From Oreohelix idahoensis (lineage: Eukaryota > Mollusca > Gastropoda > Stylommatophora > Oreohelicidae), in NCBI GenBank assembly GCA_024509875.1, contig JAMPIV010014150.1:62001-126000 (forward strand): a DNA stretch of 64,000 bases, given 5' to 3'. The notes below the pieces were generated by a model, which was not told the origin of the DNA, ran no database searches, and saw only the letters and a program-made list of their open reading frames with translations. Made by a program: the position numbers and the translations under genes. Positions 1-11,369 of this stretch are shown one piece after another. The stretch's first letter is position 1; the number at the start of each line of letters is the position of its first letter.

Positions 1-966
1 TCGGTGTTAAACACGAAACCGATCGCAGTGGGAGGGAACGGGAAAGCCGACGCGCAAGCAGCGAGCGGAGATACGTCAGACCAGGGGCGGCTTCTCTCTT
101 TAGTCTGGCGGTCAGATCCCCAAAAGTCTCCTGAGATCTAAAAAGGTGTCTATTTTCTCATGCCCCACTCATCTTGCATTTCAGTTAGATATAGACAGAC
201 CACGTAGAACGCCATGTTATTATTCGGTCGCCAGAGATTTAAGATTCACTAGCTATAGTAGAAATTCTGCTAGATTTCCATCTGAATTGGTGGCTACATT
301 AGGAGTGATTTCTATTTCTGTGCACGGTATAATATATTTGTTAAAGTGATCAGTGGTCTAGTGCTTTCATTTTTATTTCACTGGATTTTGTGTTTATTTA
401 AATCTATTAAATTAAACTCATCCCAAAAGTTCCAGTGGTAAATTTAATGATATATCTATTATAATATTTCCAAAAATAATAGATGCTGTAATGTAAGTCC
501 TATATATATAGAGGTGTATTTTAACCATTAGACTCGTGACGTGTTTTCTTAAATACATAATTAAATACGCGAGTGTATATAATAGCCTTAACGGTAAATT
601 TATCGCGCGTTAGAATATTATTTGATTTTTGAGGTATGATTATGTTGTCATGGGTTTTCTATCTTTTTCTATAGAATGATCACCTTTGCAATCACAGCAT
701 AAAGAAATCATACAGAGAGTTTCAGACTCGGTTCTTAGACTTCCAGACATATTGATGAAACATTTTTTAACTTTAATCTTGTGGCGGTCCGATGCGACCT
801 AGCTATCATAATTACATGAAAGAAAGCCTACCCAAGAATATTTAGAAAAATCATCAAATTAAATTTCAATCTGTAAGTTAAACTGGAAGAAGAACAGTGC
901 CAGTAGCGATATTTTATTTACTGCTCTACTGTGAGAGAATACCGATTTACCTGACTGTGACTGAGC
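1..966. other. Unassigned AT-rich sequence, possible LTR remnant
   Basis: No convincing gene is visible. The 67-codon open frame at 146-349 has no recognisable motif. At about 783 the string tggcggtccgatgcgacc begins with TGG, as retroviral-type primer binding sites do, and it follows AT-rich sequence that could be the end of an LTR. No second LTR copy is seen in the window, so this is only a suggestion. The right edge carries the left copy (967-979) of the target duplication of the LINE that follows. Confidence 0.3.
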
Positions 967-979
967 CTAGTTTTTCCTC

Positions 980-1737
980 TTACTTACTTACTTACTTAGT
1001 CGTTCCCCTTCTACCGTGAGGTGTAGAGGTTTGGAAGAGAGAGCGCCAGACTATTCTATCAGCTGTCTTCTTCCTGGCCTGGTTCCATTCTAGTCCTCGG
1101 TCCTTCAAAGATTGTCTAATGTTGTCCTCCCAGCGGACTCTGGGTCGTCCTGGAGGTCTGGATCCCTGGCTCTTTGTTTCCCATGCTTGTCGTGGTAGCC
1201 GATCTTCTCCCATTCTGCAGACATGGCCAAACCATCTTAGTTGGGACTGTTCTATTTGGGTCTGCAGCGGATCGTCTGGTTGCGGACCATATCTCTTCTT
1301 GTTACTTCAACCACTTTCCTCAGATACCTCATTTCTGAGGTTTGGATCTGGCTTTTGTGGGTTGTAGTCATTGCCCATGACTCGCATCCATATGTCAAGA
1401 CTGGGACATAGGTGGAGCGGTATACAGCCATCTTCGTTTTCTTACCAACCTCTTTCTTGCTGAGGAGTCCACGATTTATGGCCTGAAAAAGTCTCCCAGC
1501 CGCTGCTTTTCGAGTGGCCAACTCTTCTTTGATGCCTCCCTTTCGGTCTATAATAGCTCCGAGATATTTAAAGTGGTCGACCTGCTCCAGGACCTGTTCT
1601 CCCAACTTAATCTGATGTTTTCTTTCTTCTCGTGATATCACCATGGATTTTGTTTTAGAGCTGCTTATGACCATCCCTCTCTTCTCCAGCTCTTCCTTCC
1701 AGACTTGCAGGTTGGATTGGAGATGTGCCTCTGATTT
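980..1737 (-). mobile_element. 5'-truncated RTE-like LINE copy with 13-bp target duplication
   Basis: This is the 3' part of the LINE that is complete at 19326-22493, almost identical over its length. It covers the end of the reverse transcriptase domain and the C-terminal region. The 13-bp string ctagtttttcctc flanks it at 967-979 and 1738-1750, a clean target-site duplication. Its 3' end (at 980 on this strand) is a TTAC tetranucleotide repeat, i.e. GTAA units in element sense, rather than poly(A). Compared with the full copy it lacks about 21 bases near 1270, between two cggat strings, which shifts the frame. The copy is therefore a dead-on-arrival fragment. The near identity implies recent retrotransposition of this family. 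Confidence 0.9.
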
Positions 1738-1750
1738 CTAGTTTTTCCTC

Positions 1751-2630
1751 ACTGGATTAAAAGCTTTACCGGACAGTTGCTAACATCACGCATTGAAGGA
1801 ATTTTACCATCACTTCATTTTCACCCCTGTGTCGAACTTTGTCAGTGCCATCCCATAGACTCCTTTTTATATAATAAAACACAAGAACTCTTAGGCTTCA
1901 AGTCCGGCGATAAGTGCGAATATTTGCTATCAGCAAACCTCATTTTGTTAACTCTGTATTACCCCCCTCCTTTTCAGTTGCTAGTAAAGGGAAGAACAAT
2001 TGGGAATAACAGGATTTTTTTTTCCACCCATACCTAAGATTGTAACCCCTCTTTCAGAATAATTAACTTCACTGTTAGGTTACATTACCTATGTTCCTGA
2101 TAACTATCTATCTTTGGACTGGGTTTATCTTTGTCTAATACAAGCGGGAAGGGCTTAGTCGATACCAATCTTCTTCACTCCCCCCCTCACCTTGTTATTT
2201 GCATTTTCTGTACTTATGATAATTTTATGTAACACTTGATATTTGTTTGTGATTTGATTTTTTTAAGGTTAATAAACATCATAAACTTATTTAGTAGGCT
2301 ACTGTGTTGAAATACCCAAAGCCCAACATTTCCCCTATTTGTTTAATATAGTTTGTATCCACGTGCGTCTGTGTGTTTGAAGCACCAAATCGGTGTGAGC
2401 GCATATGTGTGTCTGGAAACTGGCAAATAATTGTTTGACCAGGAGAGTCTGTAGAGAAGATTGAGAGAAACGATTTGTCGTAAATAAGTCTGTCTTTACT
2501 CTCCCCAGCACTCTGTGAAGCAACTATTTACTCACTACATTTTCTATCACTGAGCTTTTCAATACCATTCTCCACTCTAAACCGGACCACTATTTCTAAG
2601 ACTCTTTCTCTCAAAATAAATTTACGACAC
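1751..2630. other. No gene seen; non-repetitive intergenic or intronic sequence
   Basis: The short open frames here (for example 1777-2037 and 2335-2523) show no family motif, and no splice-bounded exon was recognised. The segment ends where the 25-bp tandem array begins. Confidence 0.4.
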
Positions 2631-2798
2631 CTTCAACAAATGTATGACCATAAGCCTTCAACAAATGTATGACCATAAGCCTTCAACAAATGTATGACCA
2701 TAAGCCTTTAACAAATGTATGACCATAAGCCTTCAACAAATGTATGACCATAAGCCTTCAACAAATGTATGACCATAAGCCTTCAACAAGTGTATGAC
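2631..2798. repeat. 25-bp minisatellite, about 6.7 copies
   Basis: The unit is cttcaacaaatgtatgacc plus ataagc, repeated in tandem with few changes. The unit resembles the 3' end of the common LINE fragments of this window (for example 41655 and 59408, ccttcaacaaa-type ends). The array stops exactly at the 5' LTR of element A, and a single similar string (caaatgtatgcc) follows the 3' LTR at 10374, so element A inserted at the edge of, or within, this repeat. Confidence 0.9.
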
Positions 2799-4045
2799 TG
2801 TGACAACTTGCCCAATCTTCTCTTCATTTTTTTATTATTTACGGACATCGTTTTTTTTCTCATCCTCAATGCATGATCGCAAAGTCCCGGGAATTGTCAC
2901 TGGGGGAAATTCTCCTAGTATTCAGTATTTTCTCGCTATTTTTAGATACGACGTCATTGTTGACCAATGACCTCGGTAGCTAGGAACCTGTTTTAATTTA
3001 AGACTGCTTAAGCTGATAAAACCAGTTTAGGCCACTTAGGAAAACATCACGTGACTTTTAACCTTATTGATTGGAGCGTCTAAAACGAGGCTAATGTCAC
3101 ATGATGCACGCTATGGATCACGTGTCCAAGCGGAAATGTCCCGCTAAAAGTGCGCCAACCACGGGCAATCTTCACTTGCCCGGAACCCTTGAGACAGCTA
3201 GGTCTAACCCAATTATCGGCGAATTCTCGCATTAAAAGCACTGAAGCCACGTGTCTAATTGCGGGTTAGCGTCCATCTTTGAGTAGGTAAGTGAAATCTC
3301 GCTAGAATATAATGTGATGAAATGTGTAGTACATTGCAAAATCGACGCAAGATTGGTATGTTTACTTTATTCATATTTTTGTTTTACGATCACATCCAGC
3401 CACATGTGATCGGGTATATTTTATGATCCCACGGGATATGTACATGTTCATAATAATGTATAACGGGAATATATATATATAGCTATTAATTTCCATATTA
3501 TTTGATTATTTTCGACCCGACGTTTAGACTAACGGAAATTAATAGTAACGATAATGTTGACCGACCGTGACATATATTCATTATAAATTATATGACGATG
3601 CGACCAGACATGAAGTGTGTGATAATGTTGTCAGACAATTCTAAAAACACGGATGTCCAATTATTTGTTAAATTCATCATAATGACATGACGATTAGGCT
3701 AGAGGCACAGAACTAGAATACTGTTGCCGACATTTCTATGATAAATTTGGTGGGTTTAACTGACATTTATAATAATTCATCGGGTTAAGCTGACGATAAA
3801 TCAGTCTAAAGAATTATAATACTGCCACTGGGGCAGAGAAATATAATAAAGGACAGACAGGAGAAACTTGAATTCAAGATTAGACTCTAGACATATGATG
3901 TTAGAGACTAAAATCTGAGGTGACGGGCAGAGGGACGGCTTAGGGAAAGACTGCTTTCTAAAGCTAGAAAATTAATGAAGCCGTCGTATTTGTCTTCAGT
4001 CTATGGTGGAGCCTTGCACGACAGTCCAATCTCAGCGCAGAATAC
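2799..4045 (+). repeat. 5' LTR of element A
   Basis: It starts tgtgacaacttgccc and matches 9125-10373 base for base as far as I can compare, apart from a T-run (7 versus 9 T). The shared sequence ends at gcgcagaatac. The last two shared bases are AC rather than the usual CA, so the exact 3' border may be off by a base or two. About 1,247 bp. Confidence 0.9.
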
Positions 4046-4701
4046 GGAGTCGAGCACAGAGAAGGCAAATCCGAACCATTCAAGACCTACCGGGGCAACG
4101 TCAGGAGACCGGAGAACTAACCACACTTCACTATCAGCCGGGGGCTGAAAAGCTAAGTCCACGACAAAGGAAACTCACCTAATCAATGCCACAAAGTTTA
4201 GTCATCCATGATGAAAAACACGTGAATTGTGAGACACATAATACATACAGCAGACACTAATTCCATCGACAATACTATCATTCACCATCTATTCACTTTA
4301 TTGCAATAAACCAATTGGGTGTATATACTGTACCCCACGCTTTGTTCCTTCCATTAGATGTTGAATATTGTCTATGTTTATCTTCCTCTGGGATAGTATC
4401 ATCCATTCAGTCATTACAGTATACCATTTTAACACATGTATTTTCACACAGTGAGCTCTAGAAAGACAGAAAACATTTTTTCTAGAAATTCAGGCATTGA
4501 TTGGTGAATCCCTTTATATATGTTGTGTTTAATTAAGTTAGTTCTTGATTTTGTATTTCATTGAATTACAGACCTTAAGTCTCCATAACTGTAGTAATTT
4601 CATTCTACAGCAGTCGGATAAATAATTAGTATTTACTTGTTGCTAGAAATACTATCGGAAGGTAGCACTAGCTTACTCAGTGTGGACTTTAACTGCAAAA
4701 G
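4046..4701 (+). other. Leader of element A between 5' LTR and gag
   Basis: This is 656 bp of non-coding leader. I see no clear TGG-type primer binding site directly after the LTR; the first bases are ggagtcgagcac. Priming may use an unusual tRNA position, or the LTR border may differ slightly. No open frame with a motif lies upstream of the gag start. Confidence 0.6.
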
Positions 4702-7700
4702 ATGGCTGAAATAGTTAAGCTTAAGGCAGCACTAGGGGAGGCCGGTCGAGATCTAGGTTATAGTGGGGTGGACCTTGCAAATTATGTCAGTGTCGAGACT
4801 GATAAGTATTACGCTCGAGAAACAGCGAAAGCTGAAAGAGAAGAGCGAATAAAGTTAGCAGAAATAGATGAGAGGATAAAAGCTGTAGACGCTAGAGAAA
4901 GAAGCGAGAGAGATGAACGCGAGCATGCATTGAAGATGAAGCAGTTAGAGATGCAGGGACAAGCTCAAAGAGTTGAACCAGTAGCCGGTGCGACAGCATC
5001 TACCTCCTCAGGCAACCTATCGCCACGGTCAGATGATATGCCTTCCTTGCACGCAGGGGGCACCGGACCTTTGCCATCCTCACTCATGTCAACTTTGGGA
5101 CCTTTGACGTTTCCATTTGAAGCTTTCTCGGAACAAGCCGACTCGATCGATAGGTATCTCGACAAATTTGAGAAGTTTGCCACCACGTTTGGTTTGGAGA
5201 AGAGCAAATGGAACCTGAAACTGTCGCAAGGGCTTAGAGGAACTGCTTATGACGTGTATAGCAAGCTTCCTCCAGGTTTACAGGATGACTACGACTCTTT
5301 GAAAAAGGCACTATTGGTTCGTTATGAGCTACATGCTGACGCCTATAGGAAGAGGTTCCGTAACTCTAGGAGGGAAGTCGGAGAGAACTTTGCTCAGTTT
5401 GCTGCGAGACTGGATTCCTACGTGGAGAAGTGGGGTGCCCTAGGGAATTTTACTCATGATTGGGAAGGCCTGAAGGAAATGGTCATGATCGAACAACTGA
5501 AGGACACCATGACTTCCGACATGAGAAGATTCCTGACAGAGAATGGGGCCAGCACTTTAGAACCCATAGTCCAGTTAGCGGAACGATATCAGGCAGCACT
5601 ATCAGAGAATCCACCACCCAGACGGAAACAACCAGATTACGTACCTAGACAGACAGCTCAGTCACACATGGACCCCCAAGTGAAACCACCGTATACTAAC
5701 TTCAAAAAGCATGACAAGCCAGACTACAAGACTACTCAGAGATCTAATTTCCAGCAGCAGAGGCAAGGGGAAAAATGGTGTAAGCACTGTAGAACCATCA
5801 CCCACAATACGCAGGAGTGCAACCGGAAAAACCCACCTCATCATGCTGCCTGCTTACGTAAAAGTGCCGCAAGGGGAAATGGACCGGAAGAACCTCTGGA
5901 CAAACCCCGACATCCCCCGGTCGTTGAGACAGTCCTCGTAAATGACCAAGAGGTGACCTGCCTTTATGATACAGGCCTTGCATTCGACGCAGTTGTCTGT
6001 GCATCCCTAGTCAAGCCTGACCAGATGACAGAAGACACTATAGAAATACAAGGACCTACTAAAAGTGCAGCACCTATGCGTTTGGCCATAGCCAAGATTA
6101 AGGTCAAATCAAAATATGTGACTGGGGAAATCCGTGCAGCGATCTTGGACGACCCTATTTATCCCTTGATCTTAGGGTGTAGGTATGTGTTCTTGGGAGA
6201 ACCCATTCACCCTCTGGTTGTGGCGGCTGTCACCACTAGAGGACAGGCCAAACGGAATACGGAGTTGGAATCCCCACCCAACATCCTTCCTGAGGAATTA
6301 AAAAAGGCACAAACGGAGGATCAATCTCTAGCACCCTGCTACAAAAAACTACCGAGAGCGCACACTCCTCTCCAAAAGGGAGACTTCTACAAGAAAAATG
6401 GGCTGTTGCATCGGAAAGCAGGAAATGGAGGACAGGAACATGGGCAACTTGTGGTTCCATCAGCATACCGAGCCCAGGTCCTAGAAATGGGCCATGCCCT
6501 TCCGTTTAGTGGCCACATGGGCATAAGTGCCACGATTCAGCGTATTTCATGTCATTATTATTGGCCAGGTATCAACGCCGATATCCAGAGATATGTGAAA
6601 TCATGCCCGCAGTGCCAGAGGACAGCGCCGAAACACTGGACGGCCCCAGCCACTCTGGGAGAAATGCCAATCTTGGGCACACCCTTCGAACGAGTAGCGG
6701 TGGATATTGTGGGTCCACTTACTCGTAGCAAAAAGAGAAACAGTTATATACTCACGTTAGTGGATTGTTGCTCCATGTGGGCAGAGGCAATTGCTATGCC
6801 CGCCTGTGATTCTAAGCATGTTGCTGAGGCTCTGCTCACCATATTTACTCGGCTAGGGTTTCCGTCACAGATCCTGACAGATAATGGTTCCCAATTCCGA
6901 GGAAAACTCACCGAGGAAGTGTTTAGGATATTTCAGGCCCGACATATCCACACCTCTCCCTACCACCCCCAGGCAAATGGCCAGGTGGAGCGGTTTAACG
7001 GGACCCTTATTTCCATCCTTCGGAAACTTGCGCAGGAAAAACCAGAGAGCTGGGATCAATACTTACCCGCAGCACTATTTGCTTACCGCGAAGTACCCCA
7101 CAATTCTACTGGGATGCCTCCTGCCACATTGCTGTTTGGTAGACCTATAAAAGGACCTTTAGAGGCACTGTTACGTACTTGGACAGATGATAAAGCTGAT
7201 GAGACGGTCACCTCTGCATCCCAATACGTGAAGGAGTTGACCCAACGCCTTAAAACAGGATGGGAACTGGCAAAGGAAAATGTACGCCGTGCCCGTCGTA
7301 AACATGCGCGTTACTACAACCGCACTGCGAAGGATAGGGAGCTAGAAGTAGGAGAACAGGTATTATTACTCCTGCCCAGTAGCAATAATAAATTGCAAAT
7401 CGGGTGGAGAGGTCCATATAAAATTGTTGAGAAAATGTCGCGCACCAATTACAAGATTGCCATAAAGGGGAAGCAGAAAATTTACCACATAAACCTGCTG
7501 AAGCGATATTATGAAAGACCAGGTGCAGAACCAGCACATTTCCTGACACTGGCTATTGCGACGGAAACTGAGGCAGAACCCCTGACCTCCTGTGAATACC
7601 CTCTTCGTCAGTGCGAAACTCATCAAGATGTTCAGATTAGTTCAACTTTAACGGAGGATCAGCAGGCACGGGTTCAACAGTTGTTGAGAAAACACCCTAG

Positions 7701-9054
7701 TACACTCACGGATAAACCTGGCATGACCAACCTGATAGAATTTGATATGAAGCTAACAGACCTCGCCCCGGTACGAGTTAAGAACTATCCTGTTCCTTAT
7801 GCTAAAGCAAAGGCATTGGGTGAGGAAATCGAGTACCTGCTTAAGGAAAATATTATCTCAAAATCAGAGTCGCCTTATAGTGCGAGTGTAGTGTTGCTTA
7901 GAAAATCCACAGGAGAACATCGCCTCTGCATAGACTACCGAAGGCTCAACGCTGTAACGGAATTTCAAGCGGAGCCCTTACCGGATCAGAATCAGCTTTT
8001 CACCAAGCTGAGTAGAGCACGATACTTTTCGAAGATAGACCTTAGCAAAGGGTACTACCAGATCCCGGTAAAAGAGGAAATTCGACATATGTTAGCATTT
8101 AGTACTTCTGAAGGCCATTACGAGTTTAATGTATTGCCATTTGGGCTAAGCAACGCCCCAAGCGTCTTTACTCGTATGATGAGGAAGCTACTGGAACCCC
8201 TGAACCACCCTGGGATAAGTAATTTCATGGACGACATACTTATTGCCACGAACACCTTTGAGGAGCACCTGGACGCAGTTTCCCTACTCTTCGAAAGACT
8301 TAGAGAAACAGGACTCACCGCTCGCCCTACAAAATGTCAAATTGCCTGCGAGCAACTAGAATTCCTGGGACACACTATCTCGCATGGATGCATGTTCCCA
8401 GATGCGCGTAATATTGAGAAGTTACAGCGGGCCCCACGACCCCAGACTAAAAAGGATGTAAGGTCATTTGTGTCTCTATGTGGCTTCTACCAGAGATATA
8501 TTAAAGATTTTAATACCCTGAGTGCGCCATTGACCGCATTAACCAAGAATGGGAACCCGGACAAAGTAACCTGGACAGCGGAGTGCGAAAATGCCTACAC
8601 GCTGCTGAAAGAGAAACTCACAGCTAGGCCAATTCTGCGACTGCCTGACTTAACTCTGAACTTTACGCTGCGAACAGATGCTAGCAATATAGGGATAGGA
8701 GCCACTCTCCTGCAGCCTAGTGATAGACCTTCTGCAACTCTATTCCCCATCGCATATGCTAGTAGGAAATTGAACCCTGCTGAACAGAACTACTCTACCA
8801 TCGAACGAGAATGTCTGTCGCTAATATGGGCTGTGCAGAAGTTTCAACCATATTTATACGGGAAAAAGTTCACGGTGCAGTGTGATCACCAACCGTTGAT
8901 ATTTCTTGCAGCGTCGAAGAACCTTAATGCCCGGCTTATGAGATGGTCACTCCTGTTGCAGCCATATTCCTTTCACATAGAATACATACCTGGGAAGAAC
9001 AACGTAGGGGCAGATTTTTTGAGCAGACATCCGGACGCAACCGAGGAGATATGA
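4702..9054 (+). CDS. Element A gag-pol polyprotein (gag, zinc knuckle, protease, integrase, RT, RNase H)
   Basis: This intact 1,450-codon frame encodes the whole replication machinery of a gypsy-type retrotransposon. Residues about 20-90 are charged and probably coiled-coil. A gag capsid-like region (about 130-310) follows. A CX2CX4HX4C zinc knuckle (CKHCRTITHNTQEC) lies near 358. The protease motif YDTG lies near 421. The integrase has an HH..CC zinc-binding part (C at about 634-637) and a DDE core: D in LTLVDCC near 688, D in LTDNGSQ near 726, E in NGQVERFNG near 762. A chromodomain-like or GPY-type tail follows (WRGPYKI). Reverse transcriptase comes after it (CIDYRRLN near 1076, catalytic FMDD at 1175-1178). 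RNase H closes the protein (RTDAS near 1325, VQCDHQPL near 1392). No stop or frameshift interrupts it. Gag and pol are fused in one frame, so no frameshift signal is needed. Confidence 0.95.
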   Translation: MAEIVKLKAALGEAGRDLGYSGVDLANYVSVETDKYYARETAKAEREERIKLAEIDERIKAVDARERSERDEREHALKMKQLEMQGQAQRVEPVAGATASTSSGNLSPRSDDMPSLHAGGTGPLPSSLMSTLGPLTFPFEAFSEQADSIDRYLDKFEKFATTFGLEKSKWNLKLSQGLRGTAYDVYSKLPPGLQDDYDSLKKALLVRYELHADAYRKRFRNSRREVGENFAQFAARLDSYVEKWGALGNFTHDWEGLKEMVMIEQLKDTMTSDMRRFLTENGASTLEPIVQLAERYQAALSENPPPRRKQPDYVPRQTAQSHMDPQVKPPYTNFKKHDKPDYKTTQRSNFQQQRQGEKWCKHCRTITHNTQECNRKNPPHHAACLRKSAARGNGPEEPLDKPRHPPVVETVLVNDQEVTCLYDTGLAFDAVVCASLVKPDQMTEDTIEIQGPTKSAAPMRLAIAKIKVKSKYVTGEIRAAILDDPIYPLILGCRYVFLGEPIHPLVVAAVTTRGQAKRNTELESPPNILPEELKKAQTEDQSLAPCYKKLPRAHTPLQKGDFYKKNGLLHRKAGNGGQEHGQLVVPSAYRAQVLEMGHALPFSGHMGISATIQRISCHYYWPGINADIQRYVKSCPQCQRTAPKHWTAPATLGEMPILGTPFERVAVDIVGPLTRSKKRNSYILTLVDCCSMWAEAIAMPACDSKHVAEALLTIFTRLGFPSQILTDNGSQFRGKLTEEVFRIFQARHIHTSPYHPQANGQVERFNGTLISILRKLAQEKPESWDQYLPAALFAYREVPHNSTGMPPATLLFGRPIKGPLEALLRTWTDDKADETVTSASQYVKELTQRLKTGWELAKENVRRARRKHARYYNRTAKDRELEVGEQVLLLLPSSNNKLQIGWRGPYKIVEKMSRTNYKIAIKGKQKIYHINLLKRYYERPGAEPAHFLTLAIATETEAEPLTSCEYPLRQCETHQDVQISSTLTEDQQARVQQLLRKHPSTLTDKPGMTNLIEFDMKLTDLAPVRVKNYPVPYAKAKALGEEIEYLLKENIISKSESPYSASVVLLRKSTGEHRLCIDYRRLNAVTEFQAEPLPDQNQLFTKLSRARYFSKIDLSKGYYQIPVKEEIRHMLAFSTSEGHYEFNVLPFGLSNAPSVFTRMMRKLLEPLNHPGISNFMDDILIATNTFEEHLDAVSLLFERLRETGLTARPTKCQIACEQLEFLGHTISHGCMFPDARNIEKLQRAPRPQTKKDVRSFVSLCGFYQRYIKDFNTLSAPLTALTKNGNPDKVTWTAECENAYTLLKEKLTARPILRLPDLTLNFTLRTDASNIGIGATLLQPSDRPSATLFPIAYASRKLNPAEQNYSTIERECLSLIWAVQKFQPYLYGKKFTVQCDHQPLIFLAASKNLNARLMRWSLLLQPYSFHIEYIPGKNNVGADFLSRHPDATEEI

Positions 9055-9111
9055 GAAACTGGAAAAGAAGAGGAAGACAGGACAAGAGGAGTTGGACGGA
9101 ACGTCAAACTT

Positions 9112-9120
9112 GAGGAGGGG
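9112..9120 (+). promoter_or_regulatory. Polypurine tract of element A
   Basis: gaggagggg lies just after the pol stop and 4 bases before the 3' LTR, the expected place for plus-strand priming. The four bases cttg between tract and LTR are a little unusual. Confidence 0.65.
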
Positions 9121-9124
9121 CTTG

Positions 9125-10373
9125 TGTGACAACTTGCCCAATCTTCTCTTCATTTTTTTTTATTATTTACGGACATCGTTTTTTTTCTCATCCTCAATGC
9201 ATGATCGCAAAGTCCCGGGAATTGTCACTGGGGGAAATTCTCCTAGTATTCAGTATTTTCTCGCTATTTTTAGATACGACGTCATTGTTGACCAATGACC
9301 TCGGTAGCTAGGAACCTGTTTTAATTTAAGACTGCTTAAGCTGATAAAACCAGTTTAGGCCACTTAGGAAAACATCACGTGACTTTTAACCTTATTGATT
9401 GGAGCGTCTAAAACGAGGCTAATGTCACATGATGCACGCTATGGATCACGTGTCCAAGCGGAAATGTCCCGCTAAAAGTGCGCCAACCACGGGCAATCTT
9501 CACTTGCCCGGAACCCTTGAGACAGCTAGGTCTAACCCAATTATCGGCGAATTCTCGCATTAAAAGCACTGAAGCCACGTGTCTAATTGCGGGTTAGCGT
9601 CCATCTTTGAGTAGGTAAGTGAAATCTCGCTAGAATATAATGTGATGAAATGTGTAGTACATTGCAAAATCGACGCAAGATTGGTATGTTTACTTTATTC
9701 ATATTTTTGTTTTACGATCACATCCAGCCACATGTGATCGGGTATATTTTATGATCCCACGGGATATGTACATGTTCATAATAATGTATAACGGGAATAT
9801 ATATATATAGCTATTAATTTCCATATTATTTGATTATTTTCGACCCGACGTTTAGACTAACGGAAATTAATAGTAACGATAATGTTGACCGACCGTGACA
9901 TATATTCATTATAAATTATATGACGATGCGACCAGACATGAAGTGTGTGATAATGTTGTCAGACAATTCTAAAAACACGGATGTCCAATTATTTGTTAAA
10001 TTCATCATAATGACATGACGATTAGGCTAGAGGCACAGAACTAGAATACTGTTGCCGACATTTCTATGATAAATTTGGTGGGTTTAACTGACATTTATAA
10101 TAATTCATCGGGTTAAGCTGACGATAAATCAGTCTAAAGAATTATAATACTGCCACTGGGGCAGAGAAATATAATAAAGGACAGACAGGAGAAACTTGAA
10201 TTCAAGATTAGACTCTAGACATATGATGTTAGAGACTAAAATCTGAGGTGACGGGCAGAGGGACGGCTTAGGGAAAGACTGCTTTCTAAAGCTAGAAAAT
10301 TAATGAAGCCGTCGTATTTGTCTTCAGTCTATGGTGGAGCCTTGCACGACAGTCCAATCTCAGCGCAGAATAC
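9125..10373 (+). repeat. 3' LTR of element A
   Basis: This is the second copy of the 2799-4045 repeat, about 1,249 bp, differing only in T-run length as far as I can see. The right flank caaatgtatgccaag belongs to a LINE 3' fragment. Confidence 0.9.
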
Positions 10374-10705
10374 AAATGTATGCCAAGCTGTTAAGTCCTG
10401 TGCCATCATCTCAAGGTTTCTCCATGTCTCCTTCATCCCCCTCATGTCTGTCTCCAGTTCTCTTCTCCATGTGTTCTCTAGTCTTCCTCTACCTCCCTTA
10501 ACTAGGGGATTCCAGACCAGGGATTGTCTGATGTGCTATCAGCAGGTTTTCTCAATATGTGTCCTATCCATCTCCAGTGTCTTCCTCTCATTTCCTGTTC
10601 CACTGTCGCTTATCTAATTCTTGTCATTAATTCCACATCAGTGATCTTGTCATGCCACTTCTATCATTCAATTTTACGCAAGCATCCATTTGTGAAAGGC
10701 CGTAG
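10374..10705 (-). mobile_element. LINE 3'-terminal fragment
   Basis: Read on the - strand this matches the C-terminal tail that recurs in the window at 41390, 43826 and 59390: a [16 protein letters not shown] stretch followed by a GRGRPRNTW-type basic stretch. It carries many stops. The insertion of element A removed or moved its 3' tip. Confidence 0.65.
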
Positions 10706-11369
10706 TTTGCACGACAAGCCTAAGGGTACAGTTGTCTTATTTTTGTCTTTGTCCCCTCAGAGACACCCTGGGGCTACACGAGTCCAAGGAAAGATTACAT
10801 TTTATTCACTGAAAATTGAAAATACTTGAACTAGTCTATGCCTTAAGGTTAACACAAAGTAAGACTCACCTTGTTAAGAATCTGTTAACGATCCAAACTT
10901 ATGTAGAAAGCGTTTAAAATTGATGTCTAGGGAATAATCTATAATCGAACTTAACAAATCATTTTAGAAGCTTTTCTAACATTCGCACTATTCTTTGTCC
11001 CATTCTTTGCAATTAAAAAAAATGAGCATTAGTGCTGGCACGTTCGCTTCGTCGCTGGCATCGACAAACGGGGTATTTATCGCAGAGACCTGCCTCAGCG
11101 CTCATCATCAGTGGGCGTTTACCTGTTTTTAAGATCTCCTAAACTTTCACTTCTGTCTTGGCACTGAAAATCTTAAACTGTAACTTAAAAACGCTTCACT
11201 TATCAGAGGTATTCTCCCCCCTTATTTTTTTTCTTTGCTTACATAAAGCTGTGAAATAAGCCAGCACGAATAGAGTTTAGTGTGATGATGTTTGAAGAAA
11301 GAAAGCGGTTTTTTTTCCCTAGTAAGACTATAAATATCATCAGTGGCGCTGGGTGGGACTCCTCTGTAA
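10706..11369. other. No gene seen
   Basis: Sequence around 10730-10790 (cctaagggtacag to cctcagagacaccc) resembles one end of the SINE-like repeat seen elsewhere (compare 44766 and 60290). The rest is AT-rich and shows no exon or transposon motif. Confidence 0.35.

Larger units (their letters stand above)
2799..10373 (+). mobile_element. Element A: complete young gypsy-type LTR retrotransposon, integrase before RT
   Basis: The element is 7,575 bp long: two LTRs (2799-4045 and 9125-10373), a leader, one uninterrupted gag-pol ORF (4702-9054) and a purine tract before the 3' LTR. The LTRs appear identical except for two extra T in a T-run near 9157, which means a very recent insertion. The pol domains run protease, integrase, reverse transcriptase, RNase H. 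That is unlike ordinary Ty3/gypsy elements and like the Gmr1 group. A target duplication could not be fixed, because the left flank is a tandem repeat and the right flank resembles it. Confidence 0.9.
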
